58,393 nucleotides of DNA from Candidatus Poribacteria bacterium (GCA_002709695.1 PAQF01000039.1:1-58393), one strand, 5' to 3'. Positions 17,377-27,572 are shown, numbered from the stretch's first letter. Made by a program: numbers and translations. The notes: generated by a model from the sequence alone, not told the origin.

Positions 17377-18402
17377 CTATTTAAAGATGTAGCTAAATGT
17401 CGTTACGATGATATAAGCCGAAAGCAGAACAAATCCAAAAGGGCGTTTGAAAGCTGCCCCAGAGAAGAAGATGCCGATTCGAAAAACTAGTAATATGAAC
17501 AACATAGCTGGGAACAAAAGTTTGAAAAATTGTGGCGGGGCCATTAATCCTCCGCTTGTGATGGCTGCAGCTGCGCCGGCAACAAACAAAACATTTAGAA
17601 TGTCTGCTCCTATAACATTACCAATAGCTAATTCTCCATGTCCTTTTCTCGCTGCCGTTATTGCTGTGACTAGCTCAGGCAGTGAAGTTCCAAATGCGAC
17701 AAGGGTAGCCGCGATGATGCTTTGAGGAACATTAATTCGTTCTGCTGCTTCACGTACAGCAGGGATTAGTATCCATGATGAAACTACAACCAAAGCGATG
17801 CCAAACACCAATTTTATAAGTGCAAGTATTGTGCTGGAATCATTATCGGTTTCCTGTTCGTTAGTTTCTATTTCTGAGCTTTTAGACCAACGAATTGTGA
17901 ACCACAAGTAGCAAGCAAGTAAAATCAAGAAGATAAAGCCAAAAGACCTTGGTAGTTGTCCACCTTCTTCAAAAATGGTTTTTAGTGAAAGAGAACTGAA
18001 TGGTAGACAGCTGATTATTAGTAAACAGCCTGCGCCGAATTGAAGCCAGCCTTGACGGTTTACCATTTCTCTATTTAGAGGTAGGGGGGCGATGATGGCT
18101 GCTAGACCTAGTATTAAACCTGTATCACAGATAATTGAACCAACGGCATTCCCAAGGGCAAGATCTGGCATTCCTTTAGCTGCTGCTAGGACTGAGACTA
18201 CTGCTTCAGGCAATGTCGTTCCAAGACTCACGATGGTCGCACCTATTAATACCTTGGGGATTCCCCATTTTTTTGATAGGTCTACGGCCTCTTCAACAAG
18301 TATATCTGCCCCTTTCCCGACTGTGAAAAGCGTTCCTGCAATCATCAAAAATAATAAGAGGTTAGGAAGGTCCTTGATAAAATGTTCTAGCGCTTGTTCC
18401 AT
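17377..18402 (-). CDS. Calcium/sodium antiporter, CaCA family (YrbG-like)
   Basis: A 341-residue inner-membrane exchanger with about ten hydrophobic segments in two inverted halves. Each half carries the alpha-repeat: GATIVSLGTTLPEAVVSVLAA near residues 53-73 and AATLVAFGTSLPELVTAITAA near 228-248, with the ion-coordinating G-T-[TS]-L-P-E. Each repeat is followed by the second part, DLALGNAVGSIICDTGLIL and ELAIGNVIGADILNVLFV. A loop rich in acid residues (EIETNEQETDNDS) lies between. Family members exchange Na+ (or H+) for Ca2+. The ATG follows the gltX stop directly (TAA then ATG), so it is the second gene of a gltX operon. Confidence 0.92.
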   Translation of the reverse strand: MEQALEHFIKDLPNLLLFLMIAGTLFTVGKGADILVEEAVDLSKKWGIPKVLIGATIVSLGTTLPEAVVSVLAAAKGMPDLALGNAVGSIICDTGLILGLAAIIAPLPLNREMVNRQGWLQFGAGCLLIISCLPFSSLSLKTIFEEGGQLPRSFGFIFLILLACYLWFTIRWSKSSEIETNEQETDNDSSTILALIKLVFGIALVVVSSWILIPAVREAAERINVPQSIIAATLVAFGTSLPELVTAITAARKGHGELAIGNVIGADILNVLFVAGAAAAITSGGLMAPPQFFKLLFPAMLFILLVFRIGIFFSGAAFKRPFGFVLLSAYIIVTTFSYIFK

Positions 18403-19896
18403 TTAGTTTGCACTCCTTTTGTTGATAGTAGGGATATAGTCAATTAATCGATTGATTCGAGAAATCGTTTTTTCCTGGCCCAGTAGAATTATAATGGTAA
18501 ATAAATCAGGGCCAAACGTTTGGCCGGAAAGTGCAAGTCGCAAAGGTTGCATTACTTGTATTCTTTTTATCTCTAGCTTATTCAAATAATCTTTAATTTT
18601 GCTTTCGACTGTGTCGAGGTCAAAATTCTCAATGGCCAACAGTGTATCACGTGCTCCTGAGAGGACAGCAACAGGGTCACCCTTTGTTAACCATTTTTTT
18701 ACGTCTTTTGGATGGTAGTCAAAATCATCGGTAAAGAAAAACTTGGTGTAGGTAGTTATGTCAGCCAATGTTGTAAGCCTATCTCCAACAGATTCTACAA
18801 TTTTTTCAAGCCAAGGTCGTTCTTCATTAGAAAAATTGTCCTCGAGCAAGCCATCCCGTTGCAGAAATGGAATTACGGCAGAAGTTCTTTTAGCTAAATT
18901 GAGCTTCAATATGTAATGGTTGTTGAGCCATTCTAATCTTTTAACATCAAAGACGCTCCCGCTCTTGCCAATTCGACTGAGGCTGAAATTATCAATCATA
19001 TCATTGATGGATAAGATCTCAGTCTTGTCATCGAGTGACCAACCAAGTCGAACCAAAAAGTTGATCAGTGCCTCGGGTATAAATCCATCTTTTCTATATT
19101 GGTCAACAGAAGTAGCTCCGTGTCGTTTACTAAGTTTTTCTCCTTTGCTACTGCCGAGTACCATGGGTAGGTGAGCAAATTGTGGTATTTTGGCACTAAG
19201 TGCATTAGCAATCATTATTTGTTTTGATGTGTTGTTTAGATGATCTGCCCCACGAATAACATGAGTAACTTGCATTTCAATATCATCGGCAATTGAAGTT
19301 AGATTATAAAGTGGTGCTCCGTTTGACTTGACGATTACTTCATCTTGTAAAGACGAAGGTGCAATTTGGGTCTCGCCTAGTATTAGATCTTGTACCAAAA
19401 TTGGCTGATTTGGCACTTTGATGCGTACAGTTGGTTTACGTCCTTCTGCCTCAAATTTCCGATGATCTTTCTCCGTTAAATTGCGACATTTTCCGTTGTA
19501 TGATTGGTTGCGGTTTTCTGCGCGTGCATGTTCACGTATTTGTGATAGCTCTTCTGGCGTGCAGTAGCAATAGTACGCGTTGTCATTCTCGAGCAAATTC
19601 TGGATATATTTTTGATAGATTTTTCTTCGTTGAGACTGTACATACGGTTGATAGTCTCCGCCAACAGTTTCTCCCTCGTCCCAGTCCAAACCTAACCATT
19701 TTAGCGAATCATAAATCTGTTGCATTGATTCCTGGGTCGATCTTTGTTCATCGGTGTCATCGATTCTAAGAATGTAAGTGCCCCCATGGTGTTTTGCAAA
19801 GAGCCAATTAAACAACGCTGTGCGTGCACCGCCGATGTGCAAAAACCCTGTTGGTGAAGGTGCAAAGCGCACCCGAACTGACGAATTCGTTTCCAT
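18403..19896 (-). CDS. gltX: Glutamyl-tRNA synthetase
   Basis: A 497-residue class I aminoacyl-tRNA synthetase of usual length. It attaches glutamate to tRNA-Glu in the cytoplasm. The HIGH motif is FAPSPTGFLHIGGARTALFNW (residues about 11-31), the KMSKS motif is KGEKLSKRHGA, and WLGLDWDEG and RGADHLNNTSKQ are typical. The C-terminal helical anticodon-binding domain is present. It is upstream of the Na/Ca exchanger with zero spacing. A separate glnS is nearby, so misacylating GltX activity toward tRNA-Gln need not be assumed. Confidence 0.97.
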   Translation of the reverse strand: METNSSVRVRFAPSPTGFLHIGGARTALFNWLFAKHHGGTYILRIDDTDEQRSTQESMQQIYDSLKWLGLDWDEGETVGGDYQPYVQSQRRKIYQKYIQNLLENDNAYYCYCTPEELSQIREHARAENRNQSYNGKCRNLTEKDHRKFEAEGRKPTVRIKVPNQPILVQDLILGETQIAPSSLQDEVIVKSNGAPLYNLTSIADDIEMQVTHVIRGADHLNNTSKQIMIANALSAKIPQFAHLPMVLGSSKGEKLSKRHGATSVDQYRKDGFIPEALINFLVRLGWSLDDKTEILSINDMIDNFSLSRIGKSGSVFDVKRLEWLNNHYILKLNLAKRTSAVIPFLQRDGLLEDNFSNEERPWLEKIVESVGDRLTTLADITTYTKFFFTDDFDYHPKDVKKWLTKGDPVAVLSGARDTLLAIENFDLDTVESKIKDYLNKLEIKRIQVMQPLRLALSGQTFGPDLFTIIILLGQEKTISRINRLIDYIPTINKRSAN

Positions 19897-19934
19897 GTGT
19901 TATGTCCTTTATGTCAAATACACAATATTATCGT

Positions 19935-20381
19935 CTAATTTTGAAGTGACAATGATATAATTCCCCCTGTTCGGCCCGATTGGTATGCTGCTTCAATTAC
20001 TTCGACAACACGCAGACTGTCATCTCCTGTTGCTAGGGGTTGGGCGTGGCCAAGAATAGCGTCAATGAAATTGTTCATTGGTTGCTGTGATGTTGTCATC
20101 CGGTTCTCTTCATATACTGATAATTCCCTGTTAGGTTTCTTTTGGGTAACTGTAAGTGGCGTGGCGTCCACAATCAGTGCGCCTTTTGATCCAAAGTATG
20201 TACTTTGAAACCGTCGCTTGATTCCACTATCACCAACTAGAGAGATGGTACAAAAGACCCCATTTTCTAGCCTGAGGCTGACGACGCATCTTAGGTCGGT
20301 GTCGGTTGTCCGTAATAGCGAAAATTGTAGTTGGTCACAATTGGGTTGCCCACAAGATTTCGCATACTCAGTGCGAATCAC
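19935..20381 (-). pseudogene. C-terminal fragment of a Gfo/Idh/MocA oxidoreductase
   Basis: A 148-codon frame from GTG 20381 has only the substrate-domain half: strands CVVSLRLENGVFCTISLVGDS, then STYFGSKGALIVDA, and the family ending NFIDAILGHAQPLATGDDSLRVVEVIEAAYQSGRTG. The nucleotide-binding half with its GxGxxG and EKP motifs is missing, and a stop stands just upstream in frame. The upstream 130 bases show no coding for it. Probably a remnant after deletion between gltX and glnS; a short functional protein is unlikely but not excluded. Confidence 0.75.
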
Positions 20382-20514
20382 TGTCTAACAGATGTCCCTC
20401 AACTGCTATTTTGGCAAGCATTTCCTGATTTTGTTGGTACAGAGCAACGACCTCAGCATAACCTGATTTTACTATTTATTGGAGTCATTCAACTTTGATT
20501 TGCCTGACCTGAGA

Positions 20515-22248
20515 CTATCTGTTCTTTTGGATTTTTGCCCATGTGTCACGTAATGAGACTGTTCGGTTAAAAACGGGTTTTTCAGAAGATGAATCAGGGT
20601 CGGTACAGAAATAGCCTTGTCTTAGAAATTGATAGCGGGTACCAGGGTTCGCATCTATTAAACTTGGTTCAACCTGACATTTGGTTAAGATTTCCAAAGA
20701 ATTTGGGTTCAAGTTTGATTTAAAATCCTCATTATCTCCTACATCATCTGGGTTCTCCTTTAAGAAGAGATGATTGTACAAGCGGACCTCAGCTTCAAGT
20801 GAGTGGTTAGCAGATACCCAATGCAACGTTCCTTTAACTTTTCGACCATTTTCGGACCAACCACCCCGAGTTTCAGGGTCGTAGGTACAATGAACTTGAA
20901 GCACTTCACCCGTTTCGTCTTTAATGACGCGTTCACATTTGACGTAATATGCGTGCATCAGCCGAACTTCTCGGCCTGGGGCCAAGCGGAAATACTTTTT
21001 GGAAGGATTTTCCATGAAATCTTCTTGCTCGATATAAAGCTCCCGAGAAAAGGGGATTTTCCGCGAGCCCATGTCCGGATTTTCCGGGTTGTTGGTTGCT
21101 TCTAACTCTTCCGTTTGTTCTTCTGGGTAATTATCGATTACAACCTTAAGTGGACGCAACACTGCCATTACACGCAATGCATGTTTATTCAGATCTTGGC
21201 GGATACAATGTTCAAGCATAGCTACATCGACGAGATTGTCACTTTTAGCAACCCCTATGCGGCCGCAAAAATCTCGAATGGCCTCTGGGGTGTAACCACG
21301 TTTACGTAACCCTGAAAGCGTTGGCATTCTGGGGTCATCCCAACCACTGACATGTCCTTCCTCAACCAATTGAATTAACTTTCGCTTGCTCATTATAGTA
21401 TAGCTAAGGTTCCGCCGGGCAAACTCTATTTGCTGTGGATGATACATTTCTAATTCATTGAGATACCAGTTATATAGTGGGCGGTGATCTTCAAATTCTT
21501 GTGAGCATAGCGAGTGGGTTACGCCTTCAATAGAATCTGATTGACCATGTGTGAAGTCATACATTGGATAGATACACCATTTATTTCCTTGTCTGAAGTG
21601 AGTGGCTCGTAGAATTCGGTACATGACCGGATCTCGCATGTTCAAATTTGGAGATGCCATATCAATCTTGGCACGGAGTGTACGTGAACCATCGGGGAAT
21701 TTCCCTTCCTGCATGCGTTCGAATAAATCCAAGTTTTCTTCAGCAGAGCGGCCACGATATGGGCTATTCATACCGGGTTTAGTTAGGGTGCCACGATATT
21801 CTCTCATTTTCTCTGGACTTAGATCGCATACATACGCGACTCCCTTTTTTATTAGCTGTGTTGCGTATTCGTAGAGTTGTTCAAAGTAGTCCGAGGCGTA
21901 GAATTCACGATTCTGCCAATCAAATCCGAGCCATCGAATGTCCTCTTTTATTGATTCCACATATTCTATAGTTTCTCCTATAGGGTTAGTGTCATCGAAT
22001 CGCAAATTGCAGAATCCACCAAAATCCTTTGCAATGCCGAAATTAAGGCAAATAGAGGTAGCATGTCCAATATGCAGATAGCCATTTGGCTCCGGTGGAA
22101 ACCGGGTATGGACCCGCCCTTCATATCTATTAGTTTCTTTATCTTTCTTAATGATCTGTCTGATAAAATCGGTATGGATGTTAGGTGGTTCTACCGATAA
22201 TCTTTCGGTGTGCGTGTCGATCTCCTTCTTAGCAACTTTACTCTCCAC
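20515..22248 (-). CDS. glnS: Glutaminyl-tRNA synthetase
   Basis: A 577-residue class I synthetase, full length for the bacterial GlnS family. It charges tRNA-Gln directly. HIGH is in [15 protein letters not shown]; the KMSKS equivalent is [29 protein letters not shown] and [20 protein letters not shown] are diagnostic of GlnS. The C-terminal beta-barrel anticodon-binding domains follow. The start is GTG 22248 behind a strong AGAGGAGG. Its presence suggests that the organism makes Gln-tRNA directly and may not need the GatCAB route for glutamine. The frame is intact. Confidence 0.97.
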   Translation of the reverse strand: MESKVAKKEIDTHTERLSVEPPNIHTDFIRQIIKKDKETNRYEGRVHTRFPPEPNGYLHIGHATSICLNFGIAKDFGGFCNLRFDDTNPIGETIEYVESIKEDIRWLGFDWQNREFYASDYFEQLYEYATQLIKKGVAYVCDLSPEKMREYRGTLTKPGMNSPYRGRSAEENLDLFERMQEGKFPDGSRTLRAKIDMASPNLNMRDPVMYRILRATHFRQGNKWCIYPMYDFTHGQSDSIEGVTHSLCSQEFEDHRPLYNWYLNELEMYHPQQIEFARRNLSYTIMSKRKLIQLVEEGHVSGWDDPRMPTLSGLRKRGYTPEAIRDFCGRIGVAKSDNLVDVAMLEHCIRQDLNKHALRVMAVLRPLKVVIDNYPEEQTEELEATNNPENPDMGSRKIPFSRELYIEQEDFMENPSKKYFRLAPGREVRLMHAYYVKCERVIKDETGEVLQVHCTYDPETRGGWSENGRKVKGTLHWVSANHSLEAEVRLYNHLFLKENPDDVGDNEDFKSNLNPNSLEILTKCQVEPSLIDANPGTRYQFLRQGYFCTDPDSSSEKPVFNRTVSLRDTWAKIQKNR

Positions 22249-22559
22249 GCTTTGCCTCCTCTTCTATTTCTGTGTATGTAACTCCTGAGAACGTTTTGTG
22301 CCATTCACAAATTTAGGCAAACGTAACTGTTATCTCTATCTCGTTAGTTTCTTAGACTAAAAAGTGTTACCTTTTGATCAATTTTGTAGTTAGTTATTGT
22401 GTAGAGATTGCAATTGCAAAGCATATCAAACCTTTAAGGGTTGTGTCAATTAGAAAGCAAGGTTTCAAGTCTGAGAATTTAGTATTAACATTGCTGGAAT
22501 TTTAGCTTGTATTGATTCAAAATAGTTGGCACATTGTAAACAGTTGAGGAAGCTTACAT
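22249..22559. other. Divergent intergenic region glnS / small ORF
   Basis: A 311-base spacer between divergently transcribed genes. It must carry both promoters, but I see no close match to the TTGACA-17-TAGAAT pattern used elsewhere in the window. Confidence 0.4.
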
Positions 22560-22775
22560 ATGTCAATCAAAAACCAAAGATATCGAGCTAATCTTTATGA
22601 GCAGGCTCTTCTGCTAGCTGATGCGCATTCTCGTCAGTGTAATGTTGGTGACCAGTGGTCGAATTTCGTTGATAACCTCGCACGCATCTGTGATGAATTT
22701 GCAAATAATACTTGCAAGCAAAGAGATTTGTTCAGCTTAATTTCAACACCAATAAGACCTTATAAATCAAATTAA
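22560..22775 (+). CDS. Small hypothetical protein upstream of pncB
   Basis: A 71-residue protein starting at an ATG that has GAGGAAG nine bases before it. It is mostly helical and charged in the first 60 residues (RANLYEQALLLADAHSRQ and WSNFVDNLARICDEFANN), with no signal, membrane segment or known motif. It ends 36 bases before the GTG of pncB and is probably co-transcribed. The good ribosome site and regular composition argue that it is real; the function is unknown. Confidence 0.5.
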   Translation: MSIKNQRYRANLYEQALLLADAHSRQCNVGDQWSNFVDNLARICDEFANNTCKQRDLFSLISTPIRPYKSN

Positions 22776-22811
22776 GATTCATAATATTGGACTGTTTGTT
22801 AGGTTGTAGGC

Positions 22812-24245
22812 GTGCCTAATTTACCTGAATCTGCATTGTTGACACAAGAGCATATGGCGTTGTTCGTTGACTATTATGAGTTAACGATGGGTCAGGCTGA
22901 TCTTGATAGTAATAATAACTCTATATGCACTGAAAATTATTTTGCCCGTGCTATCCCACAGGGGGAGTACTTAATTTCTGCAGGCCTTGAGCAGGTTATT
23001 CACTATATTCTAAATCTGCGTTTTTCTGAAGATAATTTGCAATGGCTTCAAAGTAGTAAGTCCATTCCCGAGATAAGTCCTCGTTTCATTGATTACTTGC
23101 GTAATTTTAAGTTCGATGGTGATGTATACGCTGTACCGGAAGGAACCGTTGTTTTTCCAAACGAGCCTATTATCAACATTACCGGTAGGTCAATTGATAT
23201 ACAACTTTTCGAGACTTATTTGTTGAGCATCATGAATTTCCAAACACTAATAGCTACGAAAGCATCCCGTATTGTGAATGTCTCTGAAGGTCGAACTTGT
23301 TTTGACTTTGGTGCTAGGCGTGCTCACGGACGTGATGCGGCGGTTTTGTCTGCAAGGGCAAGTTTTATTGGGGGGATATCAGCTACTTCTTTGATGATTG
23401 CAAGTCGATACTTTGGTATTCCTTACGTTGGGACACTTGCGCACAAATTTATTCAGGATCGGGGGGGAGAACTTGAGGCTTTTCGCGATTATGCAATGTC
23501 TTTCCCCCATAATACCATACTTTTAATCGACACGTATGATACGATTCAGGGTGCTAAATATGCTGTAACTATTGGTCAGGAAATGAAAGCTGATGGCCAG
23601 AAATTAGTGGGGGTTCGATTGGATAGCGGAAATTTGCTAGAGCTTAGTAAACAGGTGAGATCAATTCTAGACAGTGGAGGTCTACAGGAAACCAAGATTT
23701 TTGCTAGTAATGATCTAGATGAATTTGAAATAGATCGTTTACTGAAATCGAATGCCCCCCTAGATGGATTTGGAATTGGAACGCGTTTAGCAACTGGTGC
23801 AACCTTAGATCCTGTTTCTGGTAATAGTGGAGTTTCAGCATTGCCAGGTGTGTATAAGCATGTCGAAAAAATTGAAGGGGGTAAGACCATATTTACTTTT
23901 AAGAAGAGTAACGATATGGCAAAATCAACCTTACCTGCCAAGAAGCAGGTTCAACGGTTCACCGACCCAAATCAATATTGTATTAAGGATAGGATATGTT
24001 TATGGAATGAAATTGATCGGGGCGGCTTGTTAATTCCAATTATCAAAAAGGGCAAGCTTGTTTACGATTTTCCGACTTTACAGGAGATTCAAGTGAAAAC
24101 TCAAAGTAACCTCTCACGTTTACCAAATAAACACAAAACTTTGTATCAACCTGCTGTGTATCCTGTTGTTCTGAGTGAAAAACTAAAGGGACTTCAACAG
24201 AAATTGATAAAGGAAAAGAATCAAATGTATTGTAGTGATTTATAG
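22812..24245 (+). CDS. pncB: Nicotinate phosphoribosyltransferase
   Basis: A 477-residue enzyme of the NAPRTase family. It joins nicotinate to PRPP in the Preiss-Handler salvage route to NAD. Diagnostic blocks are FVDYYELTMGQA (N-terminal, residues 18-29), ENYFARAIP, FDFGARRAHGRDAAVLSARASFIGG near 160-184, VGTLAHKFIQ with the catalytic histidine, LLIDTYDT, GVRLDSGNL and FASNDLDE. The last 100 residues are the usual C-terminal domain. GTG start. It overlaps the convergent thiD gene by six bases at the stop codons. Confidence 0.95.
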   Translation: MPNLPESALLTQEHMALFVDYYELTMGQADLDSNNNSICTENYFARAIPQGEYLISAGLEQVIHYILNLRFSEDNLQWLQSSKSIPEISPRFIDYLRNFKFDGDVYAVPEGTVVFPNEPIINITGRSIDIQLFETYLLSIMNFQTLIATKASRIVNVSEGRTCFDFGARRAHGRDAAVLSARASFIGGISATSLMIASRYFGIPYVGTLAHKFIQDRGGELEAFRDYAMSFPHNTILLIDTYDTIQGAKYAVTIGQEMKADGQKLVGVRLDSGNLLELSKQVRSILDSGGLQETKIFASNDLDEFEIDRLLKSNAPLDGFGIGTRLATGATLDPVSGNSGVSALPGVYKHVEKIEGGKTIFTFKKSNDMAKSTLPAKKQVQRFTDPNQYCIKDRICLWNEIDRGGLLIPIIKKGKLVYDFPTLQEIQVKTQSNLSRLPNKHKTLYQPAVYPVVLSEKLKGLQQKLIKEKNQMYCSDL

Positions 24246-25022
24246 AAAGTAGAAATGATTTGTTGGTCCGTGACCGTGGCCTATCTCGAGTGAATGGCGA
24301 ATTGCGTTTGTAATGTAATCTTTCGCTGATTCAATACTAGAGGAGAGGCTTTTCCCCAAACCAAGTTGTGTTGCGATTGCTGCTGAGTAGGTACATCCAG
24401 TACCGTGTGTGTTCTTGGTGTTTATTCGTTCTGACTCGAAAAACTGAAACTTGTTTTCTGAGAACAGTACATCGACTGATGTTTCGTCTTCCATATGCCC
24501 GCCTTTTATTAGAACACCATGACAACCAATTTGATGGATTTTTTTCGCTGCAGCTTTTGCTTCTGTCACATTCTGAATTGTCATATTAGAAAGAAGTTGA
24601 GCTTCGTGGACATTGGGAGTTAAAATCGTTGCTAATGGAATAAGACTAGAAATTATTGTCTCGATTGCGGGTTCCTGCAAAAGGGGAAATCCACTTTTCG
24701 AAATCATCACGGGATCAACAACTATATTTGGGGGGGCATACTGACCTAGTTTTTTGGCGACAGCCTGTACAATCTCAGCATTCGATAACATACCAGTCTT
24801 TACGGCTGAAATTTCGAAGTCTGCGAAGACCGTATCAATTTGTGCTTCAATTATCTCGATCGGCAAATCAAAAGCACTGGTTACTTCACACGTGTTTTGT
24901 GCGGTTACAGAGGTGATTGCGGATATCGCAAACCCCCCGTTGGCGTGGATTGATTTGATATCTGCTTGAATTCCTGCTCCTCCACCGGAGTCAGATCCCG
25001 CAATAGTCAGGATTTGCTTCAT
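24240..25022 (-). CDS. thiD: Hydroxymethylpyrimidine/phosphomethylpyrimidine kinase
   Basis: A 260-residue ribokinase-fold kinase, standard ThiD length. It phosphorylates HMP and then HMP-P in thiamine biosynthesis. Motifs: ITIAGSDSGGGAGIQADIKSI-like N-terminus (residues 4-24), AVKTGMLSN, VVDPVMISKSG, TPNVHEAQLL, GVLIKGGHM and the anion-hole/catalytic NTHGTGCTYSAAIA. The upstream gene on the same strand ends three bases before this ATG, so the two are one transcription unit. No other thi gene or TPP riboswitch is seen in the window. Confidence 0.95.
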   Translation of the reverse strand: MKQILTIAGSDSGGGAGIQADIKSIHANGGFAISAITSVTAQNTCEVTSAFDLPIEIIEAQIDTVFADFEISAVKTGMLSNAEIVQAVAKKLGQYAPPNIVVDPVMISKSGFPLLQEPAIETIISSLIPLATILTPNVHEAQLLSNMTIQNVTEAKAAAKKIHQIGCHGVLIKGGHMEDETSVDVLFSENKFQFFESERINTKNTHGTGCTYSAAIATQLGLGKSLSSSIESAKDYITNAIRHSLEIGHGHGPTNHFYFL

Positions 25023-25025
25023 ATT

Positions 25026-25658
25026 TTAATTTTGATCTAAAGTATCTAGTTGGCCAGTTCTCGAGTGATTAGGAAATTCTGATCGAAGTTCTTCAAGCAA
25101 TAGCTTAACTTGGTCTCGTTCGAGATCCTCGTGGGCTGGGATGTTGCTCGTCTCCCAGTCTTCCCCTAACTCACTATAATGAATATCATCAAAATCAAAT
25201 TCAGTATCATACCATTCAGTTTCTGGAAAAAGATCGGTCACTGGATCTTCTAACCCGATGATGTTACTTAGAACTTTGAAGGTTTCTTCATCTTCATTAG
25301 ATGTTGCAGAATGTGTTGGTTCAGACCCAAATGCCTTAAATAAGGACTCGAAGTTGGTGCTTTTTTCGCTAAGACTAGGTTCATGTGCTTGATCTGGTTT
25401 GTGCTTATATTTAGGTTGTGATGTTGTGGGCGGAGCAACCTTGGTTTCGTCGGTTGAATTTAGAAATTGATGTTGACTCTTGAGGACAATTTGATTCTCA
25501 GGTTCCGCTGGAAGTTGCAATACCCACTTTACCAAGTATCGAACTGAGGTAGCCATCGAGTGGAATATTGGGTTAAGGCTTGCGACTGATTGAATTTGTA
25601 TCAAAGCGAAACAGAAAAACAATACCAATAGCACTATAGAAAACAGTTTAATATTCAT
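25026..25658 (-). CDS. Anchored acidic protein of unknown function
   Basis: A 210-residue protein that I do not recognise. One hydrophobic segment (residues 4-27, LFSIVLLVLFFCFALIQIQSV) forms an uncleaved anchor or signal peptide. The rest is polar and strongly acidic towards the C-terminus (ETEWYDTEFDFDDIHYSELGEDWE), low in structure and rich in Ser, Pro, Thr and Glu. It is directly upstream of thiD and shares its transcript. No clear ribosome site precedes the ATG. It may be an envelope-associated disordered protein. Confidence 0.55.
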   Translation of the reverse strand: MNIKLFSIVLLVLFFCFALIQIQSVASLNPIFHSMATSVRYLVKWVLQLPAEPENQIVLKSQHQFLNSTDETKVAPPTTSQPKYKHKPDQAHEPSLSEKSTNFESLFKAFGSEPTHSATSNEDEETFKVLSNIIGLEDPVTDLFPETEWYDTEFDFDDIHYSELGEDWETSNIPAHEDLERDQVKLLLEELRSEFPNHSRTGQLDTLDQN

Positions 25659-26158
25659 TATTATTTTGGTTCGATATTTCTTGGTGATTTAGAGTAGGAA
25701 TTTATAGTTAGAAGATCCTTCTTGTCTTCAGTATAACCACGAAAGATTAAGAGTAATTGTTACTTTGAGCCGATTCTAAGTATAACTCCAATTTAACCAT
25801 ATTTGCCAATTATTAAATTTTACTCAACACATGACAATATATTAAGCAAATTTTTTTAACAATGGTTAACTGTATACTTTAAGGTCCGTGCTAGAAGTAG
25901 CGTCAATTTCTGCTTGACATTTTACGTGTCGTAAAATATGATTGTCTAGATAATCTGTTTTTAGGGTTTAATTACATTTAATTGGTTCGTTTTTCTGTCT
26001 CCGTTCATGGGAATCAGCTTGCTTCTCACTTTTGTGCTTTCTGAAACATGATGCCAAAAGATTCAGCATTTTGATTTTCCAGCTTATAAAGAGGTCACAG
26101 CAATTTTTTGATTGATAGAGAGAGAAGAATCTCTAGTGCAGTGGGTAGGAAAAATTAA
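25659..26158. other. Divergent regulatory region of the BlaI-type operon
   Basis: A 500-base spacer holding the promoter/operator described at 25914-25942 and a leader of about 210 bases before the repressor gene. No other gene is seen. Confidence 0.6.
25914..25942 (+). promoter_or_regulatory. Sigma70-type promoter with dyad operator in the spacer
   Basis: TTGACA (25914-25919), a 17-base spacer and TATGAT (25937-25942). The perfect inverted repeat ATTTTACG-TGT-CGTAAAAT (25919-25937) spans the whole spacer and touches both elements. BlaI/MecI/CopY repressors bind such dyads and block RNA polymerase, so autoregulation of the downstream repressor gene is the natural reading. Confidence 0.8.
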
Positions 26159-26623
26159 TTGTTAAAGTGCTTGGTTCGAGGTAAAGTAACGTTGATCAAT
26201 AGATTTACAACGCGGGATAAAGGGCTCCAGCAAGTACTTGGTCATTTAGAGAAAGACTTGCTTAACTATCTATGGAAAAATGGTGAAGCTACTGGACGTC
26301 AAATATTCGATGCAATCTCCATGAAACGCAAGAATGCTTATCATACCATTTTGACTGTTTTGAACCGTATGGTTAAAAAAGGGCTTTTAAGTAAGGAAAA
26401 AAAAATGGGAGTTTTCCATTTTTCTGCTGCTCTTGGTCATGAAGAGTTCGAGTATCTTGCTTGTCAGCAGGCTATCAAAAGCGCATTGTCTATTTCCCAT
26501 TCGAATTCGATTTCGGCTATTGTGAATCTTCTTAGCCAAGATGATCCGAAATTGATTGATGAACTTGAGTGTGTTATTGAGCAAAAACGTCGTCAACTAC
26601 AGGAAGAAGATTCGGAGGTCTAA
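26159..26623 (+). CDS. BlaI/MecI/CopY family transcriptional repressor
   Basis: A 154-residue (from TTG 26159, after TAGGA) or 143-residue (from TTG 26192, after GAGG) DNA-binding protein. The winged-helix core runs EKDLLNYLWKNGEATGRQIFDAISMKRKNAYHTILTVLNRMVKKGLL and ends in the wing SKEKKMGVFHFSAA, matching BlaI/Penicillinase_R. The C-terminal helix is the dimerisation region that BlaR1-type proteases cleave. It is followed by a BlaR1-like gene five to eight bases downstream and preceded by a promoter with a dyad operator. Targets beyond its own operon are unknown; there is no beta-lactamase here. Confidence 0.88.
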   Translation: MLKCLVRGKVTLINRFTTRDKGLQQVLGHLEKDLLNYLWKNGEATGRQIFDAISMKRKNAYHTILTVLNRMVKKGLLSKEKKMGVFHFSAALGHEEFEYLACQQAIKSALSISHSNSISAIVNLLSQDDPKLIDELECVIEQKRRQLQEEDSEV

Positions 26624-26630
26624 GGTCTTG

Positions 26631-27572
26631 GTGCACCATATAAAAAAAAATAATGCTGGTTTGTTGTGTGTTCTGATCTTCATCTTGTTTTGTGGGTTGT
26701 TGCTGTTAACTGTAGCAACAACTAAAACGCTGCATTCGTGTGGTGGTTCGATTGTTTGCTTTCAAGTTTGTAATTTCTCAGTATATAAAATTCCAATTTG
26801 GATGAGCCTTTTGATAGTGGCTTCTGGAATAATTTTTGCTTCTATTCGAGTGCTAGTAGATCTCTTTAAGACTCAAAGATTTTTGAAACAACTATCAATT
26901 TTAGGTTCGTTGCCCGTTTGTTTTTCAGCTAGTTTTCCAACTAACCGAATCCTTGTCTTTCAAAATGATGTTGTCTGTTGGGCGTTCTCTGCTGGAGTCT
27001 TCCGGCCCAAAATTTATCTGTCAACTGGATTGATTCAGCTTATGACGGTGAAAGAAATTCAGGCTATTCTTAAGCATGAGGAATACCACTGTCGTCAGTT
27101 TGATCCTCTAAGGAATCTAATAATCAATTTTTTAAGCGATTCTATGTTTTTCTTTCCTGTTTTTCGAAGACTCCAAAGAAGTTTTCAGGTGTCAAGTGAG
27201 AAAGCAGCGGATCAATTTGCTATATGTTGTGGGAGTTCGCCACTAGAATTATCGGAGGCTTTAATAAAACTTTTCCGAGCAAGAAACCAAGTTCAAAAAT
27301 TCATTTTTGTTTCTTTCAGTCAGTGTAACTTGGTTGATAGGATTCAAACCTTAATTAATAATGACACAGAAATAAAATCAAATACAAATAATAGTACAGA
27401 CACAAAATCAAAATTTACATTTTCTTTAGCTTTATCTTTCGTTTTTGCGGTTTCAATATCTGTTGGTATTCTATTTTGGCAGGAGGATCTGAGTCTGAGT
27501 GAAAAGGAATGTGAAATACGATTTTGTAACCTTAATTATCAACTATGCCATAGTAAAGGGGATCATCATTAA
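26631..27572 (+). CDS. BlaR1/MecR1-like M56 membrane metallopeptidase
   Basis: About 313 residues from GTG 26631 (or TTG 26628), behind GGAGG and AAGG; the longer frame runs back into the repressor gene. Three membrane segments lie in the first half (10-29, 53-74, and near 290 at the end), and the zinc-binding HEEYH is at 149-153 in ILKHEEYHCRQFDPLRNLI, followed by KAADQFAI. M56 proteases of this kind sense a signal and cleave the BlaI repressor. The usual C-terminal penicillin-binding sensor domain is absent: only a short periplasmic tail with several Cys and His remains (KECEIRFCNLNYQLCHSKGDHH), so a metal or other signal is possible. It overlaps the next gene by one base. Confidence 0.82.
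   Translation: MHHIKKNNAGLLCVLIFILFCGLLLLTVATTKTLHSCGGSIVCFQVCNFSVYKIPIWMSLLIVASGIIFASIRVLVDLFKTQRFLKQLSILGSLPVCFSASFPTNRILVFQNDVVCWAFSAGVFRPKIYLSTGLIQLMTVKEIQAILKHEEYHCRQFDPLRNLIINFLSDSMFFFPVFRRLQRSFQVSSEKAADQFAICCGSSPLELSEALIKLFRARNQVQKFIFVSFSQCNLVDRIQTLINNDTEIKSNTNNSTDTKSKFTFSLALSFVFAVSISVGILFWQEDLSLSEKECEIRFCNLNYQLCHSKGDHH

Noticed and set aside
25919-25937. ATTTTACG dyad as a transcription terminator
   Set aside because: No T run follows, and the dyad sits inside a near-consensus promoter.
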